From Pseudorhodoplanes sp. (lineage in GTDB: Bacteria > Pseudomonadota > Alphaproteobacteria > Rhizobiales > Xanthobacteraceae): DNA of 35,053 nucleotides. A model generated the notes under the pieces. The model ran no database searches. It saw only the letters and a list, made by a program, of their open reading frames with translations, and was not told where the DNA came from. The stretch covers positions 1-35,053 of the forward strand of contig JALHOD010000027.1 of assembly GCA_022843165.1 (NCBI GenBank), read 5' to 3'. Numbering within the stretch: position 1 is the stretch's first letter; every line of letters starts with the position of its first letter. Of the stretch, positions 1 through 7,265 are shown piece after piece. Position numbers and translations under genes: made by a program.

Positions 1-107
1 CGTCCCCCCTCACTTTTTACGTGGCGCGAAATCGGGAACACCCGACGCGCGCGTGAAAAGAGGGACCGAGACTGAAGGCGATCCCGGCGCCTCAAACAAT
101 ACGGGCG

Positions 108-518
108 ATGACGCGCGCCCGGATTTCTCCCCGTCAGGATGGAGACACCCATGTCCGACGACACCCGCAAGCCCGACACCGAACCAAACTCTCCGAGTCC
201 GGACGCTGGCTCAGCGACCTGCATTGCCTCTGGCGCTATTGCGACCAGCGCTCATGCCAGCGCGCCCGCGCCTGTCAGGGCGACCCCCGGCATTGCCTGC
301 ATTTCCTGCCGCTGGTGCCTTACGAGGCGCGCGAATTCATTCTGGGATGGGATAACGCGCAAGCGCAGGGCCTGAGCTGGGAGGAGATGCTGGAGGAACA
401 TGCCGAGGAATGGCAGACGCTGCTGAACTGGCAGGAGCTGGTGCGCGACACCCTGCCGGAAAACCGCTGGAAGGAGCGGCGGCGTTTTGAGGCCGAGCAG
501 CGCGCGCGACTTAAATGA
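108..518 (+). CDS. Small Cys/Trp-rich conserved hypothetical protein, start uncertain
   Basis: The coherent part of this 136-residue frame begins near residue 28 (KLSESGRWLSDLHCLWRYCD) and continues with several further cysteines and an acidic, Trp-containing C-terminal half. From memory it resembles short uncharacterised Rhizobiales proteins with a Cys/Arg-rich N-terminus; no function is known to me. The first residues look non-native. The only start with a convincing ribosome site (GGAG at 141-144) is ATG 151, which lies in another frame and would join this protein only through a shift near 186-190. Either the gene starts at 108 without a good ribosome site, or there is an indel or sequencing error. 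The gene is probably real; its N-terminus is unresolved. Confidence 0.5.
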   Translation: MTRARISPRQDGDTHVRRHPQARHRTKLSESGRWLSDLHCLWRYCDQRSCQRARACQGDPRHCLHFLPLVPYEAREFILGWDNAQAQGLSWEEMLEEHAEEWQTLLNWQELVRDTLPENRWKERRRFEAEQRARLK

Positions 519-611
519 AACGGTGAAACTTCGCGCAGGCAACGGACGAAAAGCGGTTTACAATTCAGTCCTTACCGAGTCGCGTGCGTTCCCTCCCATC
601 AAGGATTCCGC

Positions 612-1214
612 ATGCCGCTCTCCCTCGTCGCCGCCTCCTGGCAAAAAGCCCTCCCCCTCCTCGCCGTCCTCACCGCCGGAATCTGGTTCGCGCTGTTCCG
701 CGACAATCCGGCCAGCGAGCAGGCGATGTTCGCCGCCCTGCTCGTCATCTACATGCTGCACCAGACCGAAGAGCATCTGTGGCCGGGCGGCTTTCGCCAG
801 TTCACCAACGCGCATGTGTTCAGAAGCGGCAACGACGACTGGCCCGTCGACATGGGCGGCGTGGCTTTGGTCAATATCGGCTATGTCTGGCTGCCGGTCG
901 GCGCCGCCGCGCTCTATCCCGGCGCGCTGCGCTGGCTCGGACTCGGCTGGGTCGGCCTGACGCTGATCAACGCGCTGATCCATGTCGTCACCTCGATCCG
1001 CTTCCGCGTCTACAATCCCGGCCTCGTCACCTCGGTCGTGCTGTTCCTGCCCTTCACCGTCTGGGTGCTGATGCAGGAGCATGCGCGCGGGATGCTGTCG
1101 GGCGGCGAGATCGCTTTCGTCCTGCTGCTCGGAATCGTGCTGCACATCCCGGTCGCGGCCCTGTTCGCGGTGCCGTTCCTGCGCAAGCGCGCGGCGGCCG
1201 CGAAACGGTCCTAG
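612..1214 (+). CDS. HXXEE-domain integral membrane protein
   Basis: This 200-residue protein has about five hydrophobic segments (roughly 15-28, 38-50, 82-104, 110-126, 138-154 and a last one at 166-190) and a basic C-terminal tail. It carries the family-defining H50-x-x-E53-E54 motif after the second hydrophobic stretch and a second N120-x-x-x-H124 motif, followed by a YNPGL segment at 134-138. These conserved His/Glu/Asn residues in or near the membrane suggest metal binding or catalysis, but the family (HXXEE) has no established activity that I know of. The ATG follows an AAGGA at 601-605. It stands alone, about 80 nt before the amphi-Trp gene on the same strand. Confidence 0.8.
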   Translation: MPLSLVAASWQKALPLLAVLTAGIWFALFRDNPASEQAMFAALLVIYMLHQTEEHLWPGGFRQFTNAHVFRSGNDDWPVDMGGVALVNIGYVWLPVGAAALYPGALRWLGLGWVGLTLINALIHVVTSIRFRVYNPGLVTSVVLFLPFTVWVLMQEHARGMLSGGEIAFVLLLGIVLHIPVAALFAVPFLRKRAAAAKRS

Positions 1215-1294
1215 GGATTGCGGTTGCGGCAATTCGCGCATGGCGAAGCCGGCGGCCGGCCCTATCTCCACGTCCGCACAACATGGAGACCCGC

Positions 1295-1513
1295 ATGGCA
1301 TCGTCCCGCGACATCGAGACAACCTATTCGACCGCCGAGTTCGTCGAAAAGCTCCGCCGCCTGGCCGACGCGCTGGAAAAGGGCGAGCGCTTCGACATCC
1401 AGATCGCGGGCGAGCGCATCTATGTGCCGGTCCGCGCCCGCTACACTATCGAGCATGAGCGGGACGCGGACGGCGAGGAAATCGAGTTCCAGATCACCTG
1501 GGACAAGGCCTGA
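1295..1513 (+). CDS. Amphi-Trp domain small protein
   Basis: This 72-residue protein matches the amphi-Trp domain pattern: an N-terminal amphipathic helix (EFVEKLRRLADALEKG, about 15-30), a FDIQIAGERIYVP strand pair, and the terminal EIEFQITW signature with the invariant Trp at 69. The biochemical role of the domain is unknown to me. ATG 1295 is chosen over the in-frame ATG 1283 because GGAG at 1285-1288 sits at good spacing before 1295. The next gene (small acetyltransferase) starts 12 nt after the stop, so the two are probably co-transcribed. Confidence 0.82.
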   Translation: MASSRDIETTYSTAEFVEKLRRLADALEKGERFDIQIAGERIYVPVRARYTIEHERDADGEEIEFQITWDKA

Positions 1514-1524
1514 CCGCTCCGCAG

Positions 1525-1797
1525 ATGTCCCAGGTCCGCCAGAACACCGCCCTCTCCCGGTTCGAGCTTGAGGTCGACGGCCATGTCGCCTTCGTCACCT
1601 ACCACATGGTGGGCGACGTCATGCTCCTGCCGCATACCGAAACGCCGGTCGCGTTGCGCGAACGCGGCATCGGCGAGCGCGTGGTGCTGGGCGCGCTGGA
1701 GCACGCACGGGCGCGGGGCCTGAAGGTGCGGCCGATGTGCTCCTTCGTGCGCCACGTGCTGACGCAGCACCCGGAGCATCAGGATCTGGTGGCCTAA
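1525..1797 (+). CDS. YjdJ-type small GNAT-fold acetyltransferase
   Basis: This 90-residue protein has the shortened GNAT layout of the YjdJ/YidJ group (N-acetyltransferase domain PF14542 type). A beta-rich start (RFELEVDGHVAFVTYHMVG) is followed by an HTETPVALRERGIGERV segment carrying the acetyl-CoA pyrophosphate loop (RxxGxG type), then a helix (VLGALEHARARGLKV) and a conserved MCSFV Cys motif that in this group is the probable catalytic cysteine. The substrate is unknown. It starts 12 nt after the amphi-Trp gene with no clear ribosome site, so it may be translationally coupled. A hairpin terminator follows at 1806-1834. A second, longer member lies at 4776-5156. Confidence 0.82.
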   Translation: MSQVRQNTALSRFELEVDGHVAFVTYHMVGDVMLLPHTETPVALRERGIGERVVLGALEHARARGLKVRPMCSFVRHVLTQHPEHQDLVA

Positions 1798-1805
1798 AGA
1801 AAAAG

Positions 1806-1834
1806 AAAATGGCCGGGACCAGCCCGGCCATTTT
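1806..1834. terminator. Bidirectional hairpin terminator
   Basis: AAAATGGCCGGG (1806-1817) and CCCGGCCATTTT (1823-1834) form a perfect 12-bp stem around a 5-nt loop. The arms end in A4 and T4, so the transcript has a U run in both directions. It lies between the convergent acetyltransferase gene (stop 1797) and the secreted-protein gene (stop 1857), as expected for a shared terminator. Confidence 0.85.
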
Positions 1835-1856
1835 CGCTCTCAACGGTGTGCGGTAT

Positions 1857-2225
1857 TCAGCACGCGCCGTAATCGGTCTTGCCGCCGTAATTGCCGCGCG
1901 TGGCGCAGCCGGTACCCGCGTTGTAATTGCGGTAGTAGCCATAGCTCGGCACCACGACGGTGGACTCGTAGCCCGGCTGATACGCATACGACTCGTAGGC
2001 CGGACCGTAGCTGTAGCCCGGCGAATAGGCGTAGCCCGCATAGCCCGGCTCATAATAGCCGTAGCGCGGCGCCGCGATCGCCGATCCGACGGCCGCTCCG
2101 GCGACAAAGCCTGCGCCCGCCGCCGCCCAGGGTTTCCAGCTGCGCGCCGACGCCGTCGACATCGCGCCGGCGGTCATCGCGCCGGCCAGCGCGAGTGCAA
2201 TTGCGGTTTTCGCTGTAGCAGTCAT
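1857..2225 (-). CDS. Secreted Gly/Tyr-rich protein with glycine zipper and C-terminal Cys motif
   Basis: The 122-residue product has a signal peptide (about 1-27, cleavage after ASA), a glycine-zipper-like hydrophobic stretch (GAGFVAGAAVGSAIAA, 37-52), a long Pro-Gly-Tyr repeat region (54-100) and a terminal CATRGNYGGKTDYGAC with cysteines at 107 and 122. The start is ATG 2225, preceded by GGAGAT; a longer upstream frame lacks sense. It is a paralogue of the gene at 13405-13716, sharing the Ser/Thr-Trp mature N-terminus, the zipper and the Cys motif. Short secreted proteins of this type are common in Bradyrhizobium-like genomes, but no function is known to me. An outer-surface or periplasmic location is inferred. 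Confidence 0.8.
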   Translation of the reverse strand: MTATAKTAIALALAGAMTAGAMSTASARSWKPWAAAGAGFVAGAAVGSAIAAPRYGYYEPGYAGYAYSPGYSYGPAYESYAYQPGYESTVVVPSYGYYRNYNAGTGCATRGNYGGKTDYGAC

Positions 2226-2639
2226 AAAAAATCTCCATCCGTGTCTCGCCCGTGTGACAGGCAACCGCAGGATGAACGCGGCAGGCGGTGCATCGTTCCG
2301 CTTTTGATCGCGAACGGCGTTTCAAGCAGACGTGAGAGCGACGTCGGGAACAGATTGGACCAAAACACTGCGCCTCCAAAAAGCCGCGAACCTGCTGCAG
2401 ACTATTTTCCTATCCGGATTGTGCTGGCTGTAACAGGCCCATGGGGCGGAGGGAGGAGCCGGATGCGCCCGTTTCTGCCAAACCCCGTTTCCGCCCACAT
2501 CACGCAACAATGTTGCGCACCATTAATGTCCGCTGATCCTCTTTTCGTGCTATCCGGCGCCCGGACTCGGAAGACTCCCATCACGAGCGCGGCAAGCGCC
2601 CTGCCGATGCAAGCGCATCGGCCAACACGGATATCCTGA
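2226..2639. other. Gene-free divergent intergenic region
   Basis: This 414-nt spacer separates the divergent secreted-protein gene (minus) and desaturase gene (plus). No frame here looks like a protein: the open frames show Arg/Ser-rich composition typical of antisense or non-coding GC-rich DNA. It must carry promoters for both neighbours, but I see no clean -35/-10 pair. The one ordered element is the 15-bp palindrome at 2503-2517. Confidence 0.6.
2503..2517. promoter_or_regulatory. Candidate operator palindrome upstream of the desaturase
   Basis: CGCAACA-A-TGTTGCG is a perfect inverted repeat of two 7-base arms about one central base, centred about 130 nt before the desaturase start. Its size and symmetry fit a homodimeric helix-turn-helix repressor site, for example TetR-type regulators that often control lipid desaturases. 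No regulator gene is adjacent, so the assignment rests on symmetry and position only. Confidence 0.4.
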
Positions 2640-3704
2640 TTGACCCACACAGACGCACTGCCGACGGCCGACGCGCCACGCGCGCCCGCCGTCTCCGCCG
2701 CCGACGACGCCCGCAACTGGACCCGCATCCTCAACCGCTATCGCGAACCGAGCGGCGCGCGCAGCCTGATCGAACTCGCGATCACGTTGCTGCCGCTCGC
2801 CGCCCTCTGGCTCGCAACATGGGCCGCCTTGCACTTTGTCGGCTATTGGCTCGCGCTTCTGATCGCGGTGCCGGCCGCCGGCTTTCTGGTGCGGCTGTTC
2901 ATGATCCAGCACGATTGCGGGCACGGCGCCTTCTTCCCGCACAAGCCGACCAATGACTGGATCGGCCGCGGCATCGGCGTTCTGACAATGACGCCCTACG
3001 ATTTCTGGCGCCGCACACACTCCATGCATCATGCCACCTCCGGCAATCTCGACCGCCGCGGCATGGGCGACATCGACACCCTCACCGTGCGCGAATATCT
3101 GTCGCGCTCCATCTGGGGCCGCCTGCAATACCGGCTCTACCGGCATCCTCTCGTCATGTTCGGCTTCGGTCCGGCCTATCTGTTCCTGCTGCAGCACCGT
3201 CTGCCGGTCGGGCTGATGCGCGGCGCCGGCTGGCTGCCCTGGATCAGCACCATGGCGACCAATGCCGCGATGGCGCTGATCGCCGCCGTGCTGATCTGGT
3301 TCATCGGCCTGCAGGCCTTCCTGCTGGTGCATCTGCCGATCATCCTGATCGCGGCCTCGCTCGGCGTCTGGCTGTTCTATGTGCAGCATCAGTTCGAGGA
3401 GACCTCGTGGCACGACGATACAAACTGGGACCTGCATGACGCGGCGCTGCACGGCTCGTCGCATTACGACCTGCCGGTCGTGCTGCGCTGGTTCACCGCC
3501 AATATCGGCATTCATCATGTGCATCATCTGTGCAGTCGCATTCCCTATTACCGGCTCCCGCGGGTACTGCGCGATCATCCCGAACTCGCCGGCATCGGCC
3601 GGCTGACCCTGATGCAAAGTCTCGCCTGCGTGCGGCTGACGCTGTGGGACGAAGATCGCAAGCGGCTGGTGTCGTTCCGCGAGCTGGAGCGGGCGCGCGT
3701 CTGA
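2640..3704 (+). CDS. Membrane fatty acid desaturase (acyl-lipid, DesA/FadA12-like)
   Basis: The 354-residue protein carries the three histidine boxes of the di-iron membrane desaturase family: H91DCGH95, H127SMHH131 and H292HVHH296. Hydrophobic segments lie near 45-65, 68-88, 172-185 and 208-245. These enzymes use O2 and reduced ferredoxin or cytochrome b5-like donors to insert a double bond into membrane-lipid acyl chains; regiospecificity cannot be read here. An in-frame TGA at 2637-2639 directly precedes the TTG at 2640, the only start that gives the full N-terminus (conserved NRYREP segment), so a TTG start is likely. It converges with the next gene across 11 nt. Confidence 0.88.
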   Translation: MTHTDALPTADAPRAPAVSAADDARNWTRILNRYREPSGARSLIELAITLLPLAALWLATWAALHFVGYWLALLIAVPAAGFLVRLFMIQHDCGHGAFFPHKPTNDWIGRGIGVLTMTPYDFWRRTHSMHHATSGNLDRRGMGDIDTLTVREYLSRSIWGRLQYRLYRHPLVMFGFGPAYLFLLQHRLPVGLMRGAGWLPWISTMATNAAMALIAAVLIWFIGLQAFLLVHLPIILIAASLGVWLFYVQHQFEETSWHDDTNWDLHDAALHGSSHYDLPVVLRWFTANIGIHHVHHLCSRIPYYRLPRVLRDHPELAGIGRLTLMQSLACVRLTLWDEDRKRLVSFRELERARV

Positions 3705-3715
3705 CGCTCTGCCGC

Positions 3716-4048
3716 TTATGGTTTTCTAGTTGTCAGTCCGTCGATACGCCGCAGCAACCAGACCGCACCGGCCGCGATGATCACCCCGCCCAGAATGGTG
3801 CAGAGGATGCTGGCAATGATGATCTGGTCCTTGCCATCGGCGCCGTCGGAAAAGATGGCGGCGGGGAGATAGCGCGACACGTCACCGAAGACAAACTTCG
3901 CCAGCAGCCACATCACGGGAAACGAGAGAACCGCCACCGAGAGCGCGCCGAAAAGGCCGCGCACGGCGATCCGGCAGGCGGTCATTGCCAGCCCGAGCAG
4001 CATAAGGCCGATCGCCGCCACGGCGGGCCAGCCGGCGAAAGTATCCAT
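3716..4048 (-). CDS. Small three-helix membrane protein, unknown function
   Basis: The 110-residue product has hydrophobic stretches at about 8-30, 33-54 and 76-99. The segment between the second and third (SRYLPAAIFSDGADGKDQ) is polar, and a basic tail ends the protein. I do not recognise a family. The ATG at 4048 is preceded by AAGGGG, a good ribosome site, which supports a real gene. It is transcribed divergently from the Spy-like gene and converges on the desaturase with an 11-nt gap. Confidence 0.65.
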   Translation of the reverse strand: MDTFAGWPAVAAIGLMLLGLAMTACRIAVRGLFGALSVAVLSFPVMWLLAKFVFGDVSRYLPAAIFSDGADGKDQIIIASILCTILGGVIIAAGAVWLLRRIDGLTTRKP

Positions 4049-4179
4049 TATTGTCCCCTTGGGATCAGTTCAGGCTTTAGTCGCCCCGGAGTCGGAAACG
4101 GTTCAACAGATCGTGTCGTCTGGCGATTGTGAAAAAGCGACTATAGTGGCGGCACTCTTCGCACACTCAGAGGCTTCTT

Positions 4180-4728
4180 ATGATTCGACCCTTCGCCCTC
4201 GTCATCCTGACACTGCTCGCATCCTCAGACGCCACCTTCGCCCAGCACGCGCCGCCCTATGCCGGGTTGCAGAGCCGCGCCGTCAAGGCGCTGTCCGACC
4301 AGCAGATCGCCGATCTCAGAAACGGCCGCGGCATGGGACTGGCGCTGGCCGCCGAACTCAACGGCTATCCCGGTCCGCTGCATGTTATCGAACTCCGCCA
4401 GGAACTCGGATTGAGCGCGACGCAAGTCGCACGCGCGGAGGAACTGTTCCGTGACATGAAAGCCGAGACCATTCCGCTCGGCGAACAACTGATCGCACAG
4501 GAAAGCGCGCTCGACCGGCAATTCGCCGAACGCACCATCACTCCTGCAAGCCTGACCGAGACAACCAGCCGCATCGGCGACGCGCAAGCCAGACTGCGCG
4601 CCGCACATCTGCGCTACCATCTCGCGATGCTGGAGGTGCTGACGCCAGAACAGGCACAAGGTTACAGCGCATTGCGTGGCTATGCGGTGGAGCATAACGC
4701 TCCGGCGCAGCATCACCGGCGTCACTAG
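4180..4728 (+). CDS. Spy/CpxP-like periplasmic protein with LTxxQ motifs
   Basis: The 182-residue product has an N-terminal signal peptide (about 1-21, cleavage near FAQ-HA). The mature protein is predominantly helical and contains LSATQ at 78-82 and LTPEQ at 154-158, the two LTxxQ-type repeats of Spy/CpxP proteins, plus a His-rich tail. Such proteins are periplasmic chaperones or metal/envelope-stress sensors (Spy, CpxP, ZraP, CnrX). The His-rich tail hints at metal binding, which is inference. No two-component genes are adjacent. The ATG follows an AGAGG site. Confidence 0.75.
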   Translation: MIRPFALVILTLLASSDATFAQHAPPYAGLQSRAVKALSDQQIADLRNGRGMGLALAAELNGYPGPLHVIELRQELGLSATQVARAEELFRDMKAETIPLGEQLIAQESALDRQFAERTITPASLTETTSRIGDAQARLRAAHLRYHLAMLEVLTPEQAQGYSALRGYAVEHNAPAQHHRRH

Positions 4729-4775
4729 TTTTCCGGACTCTGATGCACCACGCTCTGATGAATAGGCAAAGACTC

Positions 4776-5156
4776 ATGTCGGATCATGTCAAAGACAATC
4801 CCGCCGAAAATCGTTTTGAGCTCCCGCTCAGCGGCCATCTCGCCGCCGCCCATTATCGCAAGATACATGGTGTCATTACCTTCACGCACACCGATGTGCC
4901 GCAGGCGCTCGGCGGTCAGGGGGTCGGCTCGAAGCTCATTCGCGGCGCGCTCGAGTCCGTGCGCAAGCAGGGCCTGCGCGTGGTGGCGCAATGCCCGTTC
5001 GTCGCGGCTTATATGAAGAAACATCCCGAATTCAACGATCTGATGGACGGCGCCGCCGCCCAGGCGAAGAAGCATCAGGACGACTTGCTGGACGAAGCGC
5101 TGGAGGAAAGCTTTCCGGCCAGCGACCCGTCCGCCATCGATCCGAAGCCCGAATGA
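4776..5156 (+). CDS. YjdJ-type GNAT acetyltransferase with EESFPASDP tail
   Basis: The 126-residue product has the same short GNAT core as the 1525-1797 gene: RFELPLSGHLAAAHYRKI, then the HTDVPQALGGQGVGSKL acetyl-CoA loop, the RGALESVRKQGLRV helix and the AQCPFV motif with Cys73. It adds about 35 residues ending in DEALEESFPASDPSAID, a short motif that also occurs as a stand-alone tail in other proteobacterial small proteins and has no function known to me. The start at ATG 4776 fits the domain boundary; an in-frame ATG at 4743 would add 11 residues without a better ribosome site. Confidence 0.83.
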   Translation: MSDHVKDNPAENRFELPLSGHLAAAHYRKIHGVITFTHTDVPQALGGQGVGSKLIRGALESVRKQGLRVVAQCPFVAAYMKKHPEFNDLMDGAAAQAKKHQDDLLDEALEESFPASDPSAIDPKPE

Positions 5157-5291
5157 TGCGGATCACACTGCGCAAGCAAAGCGCCGGAAACGACTTTTGC
5201 AAAAACTTTTTCATCCAGAAATGACCTTGCGTCATCCCAGACAATATCCGTTCATGAACCCAAGCCGGTCTGCCCGGATTCGGCTGTCGCA

Positions 5292-5669
5292 TCACCGCCC
5301 GTATTGCGCGAGATCGCGATCGCTCAAGTTGCGGTCCTGCCAGAGTTCCACAATCGCCAGCAGGATGATGGCCGCCCCGAGCGCGTAGTGCCAATAAGCC
5401 AGCGCGCCTTCATAAGCGAAGATGAACGGCGACGCGATCAGCCATAAGCCCAAGGCGATGCCGGCGCTCTCTTCCCAGCGATGCAGATCCACCAGTTCGA
5501 GCGCGTTGATCGCCACCACCAGAATGCCCACCAATACAGCGTTCCATATCACAGCGGCGTTGTCCTGTTGTCCCGTGAGCCAAGGCGACAGCCCGATCGC
5601 AATACCCAAACAAATGCCGAACCAGTCTTCCCAGGTGCGGTGCGCGTTGAATAGCCGGATGCCTGTCAT
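5292..5669 (-). CDS. SPW-repeat membrane protein
   Basis: The 125-residue product contains two SPW repeats: a W13EDWFGICLGIAIGLSPW30 unit and a second W65EESAGIALGLWLIASPF unit, with four hydrophobic helices (about 16-34, 41-58, 68-86 and 92-110). The SPW family is a bacterial/archaeal integral membrane family without a known activity. The start is set at ATG 5669 because GGAGGA lies at ideal distance upstream; the frame is open further upstream but without support. It stands alone between the acetyltransferase gene and the divergent four-Cys pair. Confidence 0.85.
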   Translation of the reverse strand: MTGIRLFNAHRTWEDWFGICLGIAIGLSPWLTGQQDNAAVIWNAVLVGILVVAINALELVDLHRWEESAGIALGLWLIASPFIFAYEGALAYWHYALGAAIILLAIVELWQDRNLSDRDLAQYGR

Positions 5670-5962
5670 GGCTTCCTCCAAGGAGGCGCCACCAAATGGC
5701 CGGAACGGGGTCTTGATCAGCACGTCGCGAAGACCCATCCGGTCCGTCGGAGCGCATTAATTAACATGGTAGGCGGCCTTCCCTGACGCAAGGGCTGGAA
5801 CCAGTTGCATCCAGCATCTTGTGCAGCGCACCAATGGCTGCGCAATGCACCCCACGGCGTCGCATGTGCAGGCTGACGGCGATAGGCGCGTTTGAACCCG
5901 AATGCCTGCCCGCGCAACACATGTCCGAAGTCCTGATGCAATTCCTCCAGCGGAGAACGGAC

Positions 5963-6301
5963 ATGACGAAGTTGGCTCTGATGATCGGATTGCTGGCCAT
6001 GATCGCGGCTTTCTCGGCCGCTGGCGCCAGAGCGCAAACACTTGCCAAAGGCCCCACGGCGACGACCGGTACCGCCGTCCAAGGACCGGCCATCGGCCCG
6101 GTTTCGCGGCCCGGCGGCAAACCGGGCGTTCAGGTCGGGCAGGCCGGCCCTCGATCGGCAAACCTCACCACCCAGGAATGCCGCATGCTCGGCGGCAAGA
6201 CCGAGATCGACGACAGCGGCAGCTGCAAGCTGCGTATGCGTTGCACAGTCACGCACGCGAACGGAAACGTGTTCTCAAGCTGCATCGACGAAGCGAAATG
6301 A
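5963..6301 (+). CDS. Secreted four-cysteine protein, first of a tandem pair
   Basis: The 112-residue product has a signal peptide (about 1-24, ending ARA-Q), a low-complexity Gly/Pro/Thr linker (28-64) and a compact C-terminal domain: LTTQECRMLGG, Cys88, RMRC94 and SSCIDEAK. The four cysteines (73, 88, 94, 107) could form two disulphides. ATG 5963 follows a CGGAG site; the frame is open upstream but lacks sense. The next gene, 37 nt downstream, encodes a paralogue with the same cysteine plan. I recognise no named family. Export is inferred from the leader. Confidence 0.72.
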   Translation: MTKLALMIGLLAMIAAFSAAGARAQTLAKGPTATTGTAVQGPAIGPVSRPGGKPGVQVGQAGPRSANLTTQECRMLGGKTEIDDSGSCKLRMRCTVTHANGNVFSSCIDEAK

Positions 6302-6338
6302 CGCGAATAGCCACGCATACCTGGATGGAGACTGAACA

Positions 6339-6671
6339 ATGACTCGCAATGTAATGATCATGCTGAGCGCGGCGGTCCTCGCAATTGCACCGCTCGCGCC
6401 CGCCTTCCCGCAAAGCGCGGTTCAGCAGAATATGCAGATGAACTCCGCTGGGACCGCCCTGAGCGCAATCGCGAAGAAACCCGGACAGCCAGCCGCCGAT
6501 GCCGGCCCGTCACAGCCGGCCGGGTTCTCACAACTGACCGAACAGGAATGCCGCAATCTCGGTGGCGCCGTCCACACAGCGCCGCAATGCAAAAAGACAC
6601 AGCAGCGCTGCGTGATCCGTCTGGCGGGCGGCCAGATCAACGCGCCCTGCATCGACGAGGTTGCAAAGTAA
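6339..6671 (+). CDS. Secreted four-cysteine protein, second of a tandem pair
   Basis: The 110-residue product has a signal peptide (about 1-25, PAFPQS), a linker rich in Ala, Gln and Pro, and the same C-terminal domain as its neighbour: QLTEQECRNLGG, Cys84, QQRC91 and APCIDEVAK. Cysteine spacings are 13/7/13, against 15/6/13 in the first copy, so the fold is probably shared. GGAG at 6325-6328 precedes ATG 6339. Local duplication explains the pair; the linkers have diverged far more than the Cys domain, which suggests selection on the latter. Confidence 0.72.
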   Translation: MTRNVMIMLSAAVLAIAPLAPAFPQSAVQQNMQMNSAGTALSAIAKKPGQPAADAGPSQPAGFSQLTEQECRNLGGAVHTAPQCKKTQQRCVIRLAGGQINAPCIDEVAK

Positions 6672-6745
6672 ACAAAGCAACGCCTGCTCACTTCCTACTC
6701 CGCCGTGTTAAGCTTAGTAATGAAGCAACGACGGAGAGGATGATG

Positions 6746-7249
6746 ATGTCTTGGAAAACGGAACTGGCTGCGGCGCGAATCCGCTGGGAACCGCTGACAT
6801 TCTACCAGAAATTCGAGCACGCCTGCATTCTGATCCTGACCGGGCTGATTGTTATCGTCGTCATCGCCGCGCTGTGGAATCTGACGCTGAAGATCATTGG
6901 CAGCATGATTCTGTCGAGCAGCTTCGATCCCACGGACTACGAAGTCTTCCAGGCCGTGTTCGGCATGATCTTCACCGTCATCATCGCGCTCGAATTCAAG
7001 CGCTCGCTTCTGGTGGTTGCGGAACGTCACGAGAGCATCGTGCAGGTGCGCACAGTCATCCTGCTGGCGTTGCTCGCCATCGTCCGCAAGATGATCATCA
7101 TCGATCTGAAAACCACGGATTCCCTGCAGCTTCTGGCGCTCGCGGCCGCAATTCTCGCGCTTGGCGCCGTTTATTGGCTGGTCCGCGATCAGGACCGCCG
7201 GCATACCGCGCACAAATCCGTATCCCGGCCTAAATCCAGGCGCGCTTGA
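6746..7249 (+). CDS. PsiE-family (phosphate-starvation-inducible) membrane protein
   Basis: The 167-residue product shows four hydrophobic helices (about 28-50, 68-86, 102-118 and 127-145) and the PsiE-like segment EHACILILTGLIVIVVIAA, followed later by FKRSLLVVAERHESIVQVR before the third helix. PsiE in E. coli is induced by phosphate starvation; its activity is unknown. Three consecutive ATGs occur at 6740, 6743 and 6746. GGAGAG at 6733-6738 is best placed for the third. It converges with the dehalogenase gene across 16 nt. No Pho box was recognised upstream. Confidence 0.8.
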   Translation: MSWKTELAAARIRWEPLTFYQKFEHACILILTGLIVIVVIAALWNLTLKIIGSMILSSSFDPTDYEVFQAVFGMIFTVIIALEFKRSLLVVAERHESIVQVRTVILLALLAIVRKMIIIDLKTTDSLQLLALAAAILALGAVYWLVRDQDRRHTAHKSVSRPKSRRA

Positions 7250-7265
7250 TCGCCCCACGGCTTGG

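Noticed and set aside
584-1294. Open frame extending the amphi-Trp gene 237 codons upstream
   Set aside because: It overlaps the HXXEE gene in another frame and reads as Arg/Ala/Pro-rich shadow sequence; the ribosome site at 1285 supports the short form.
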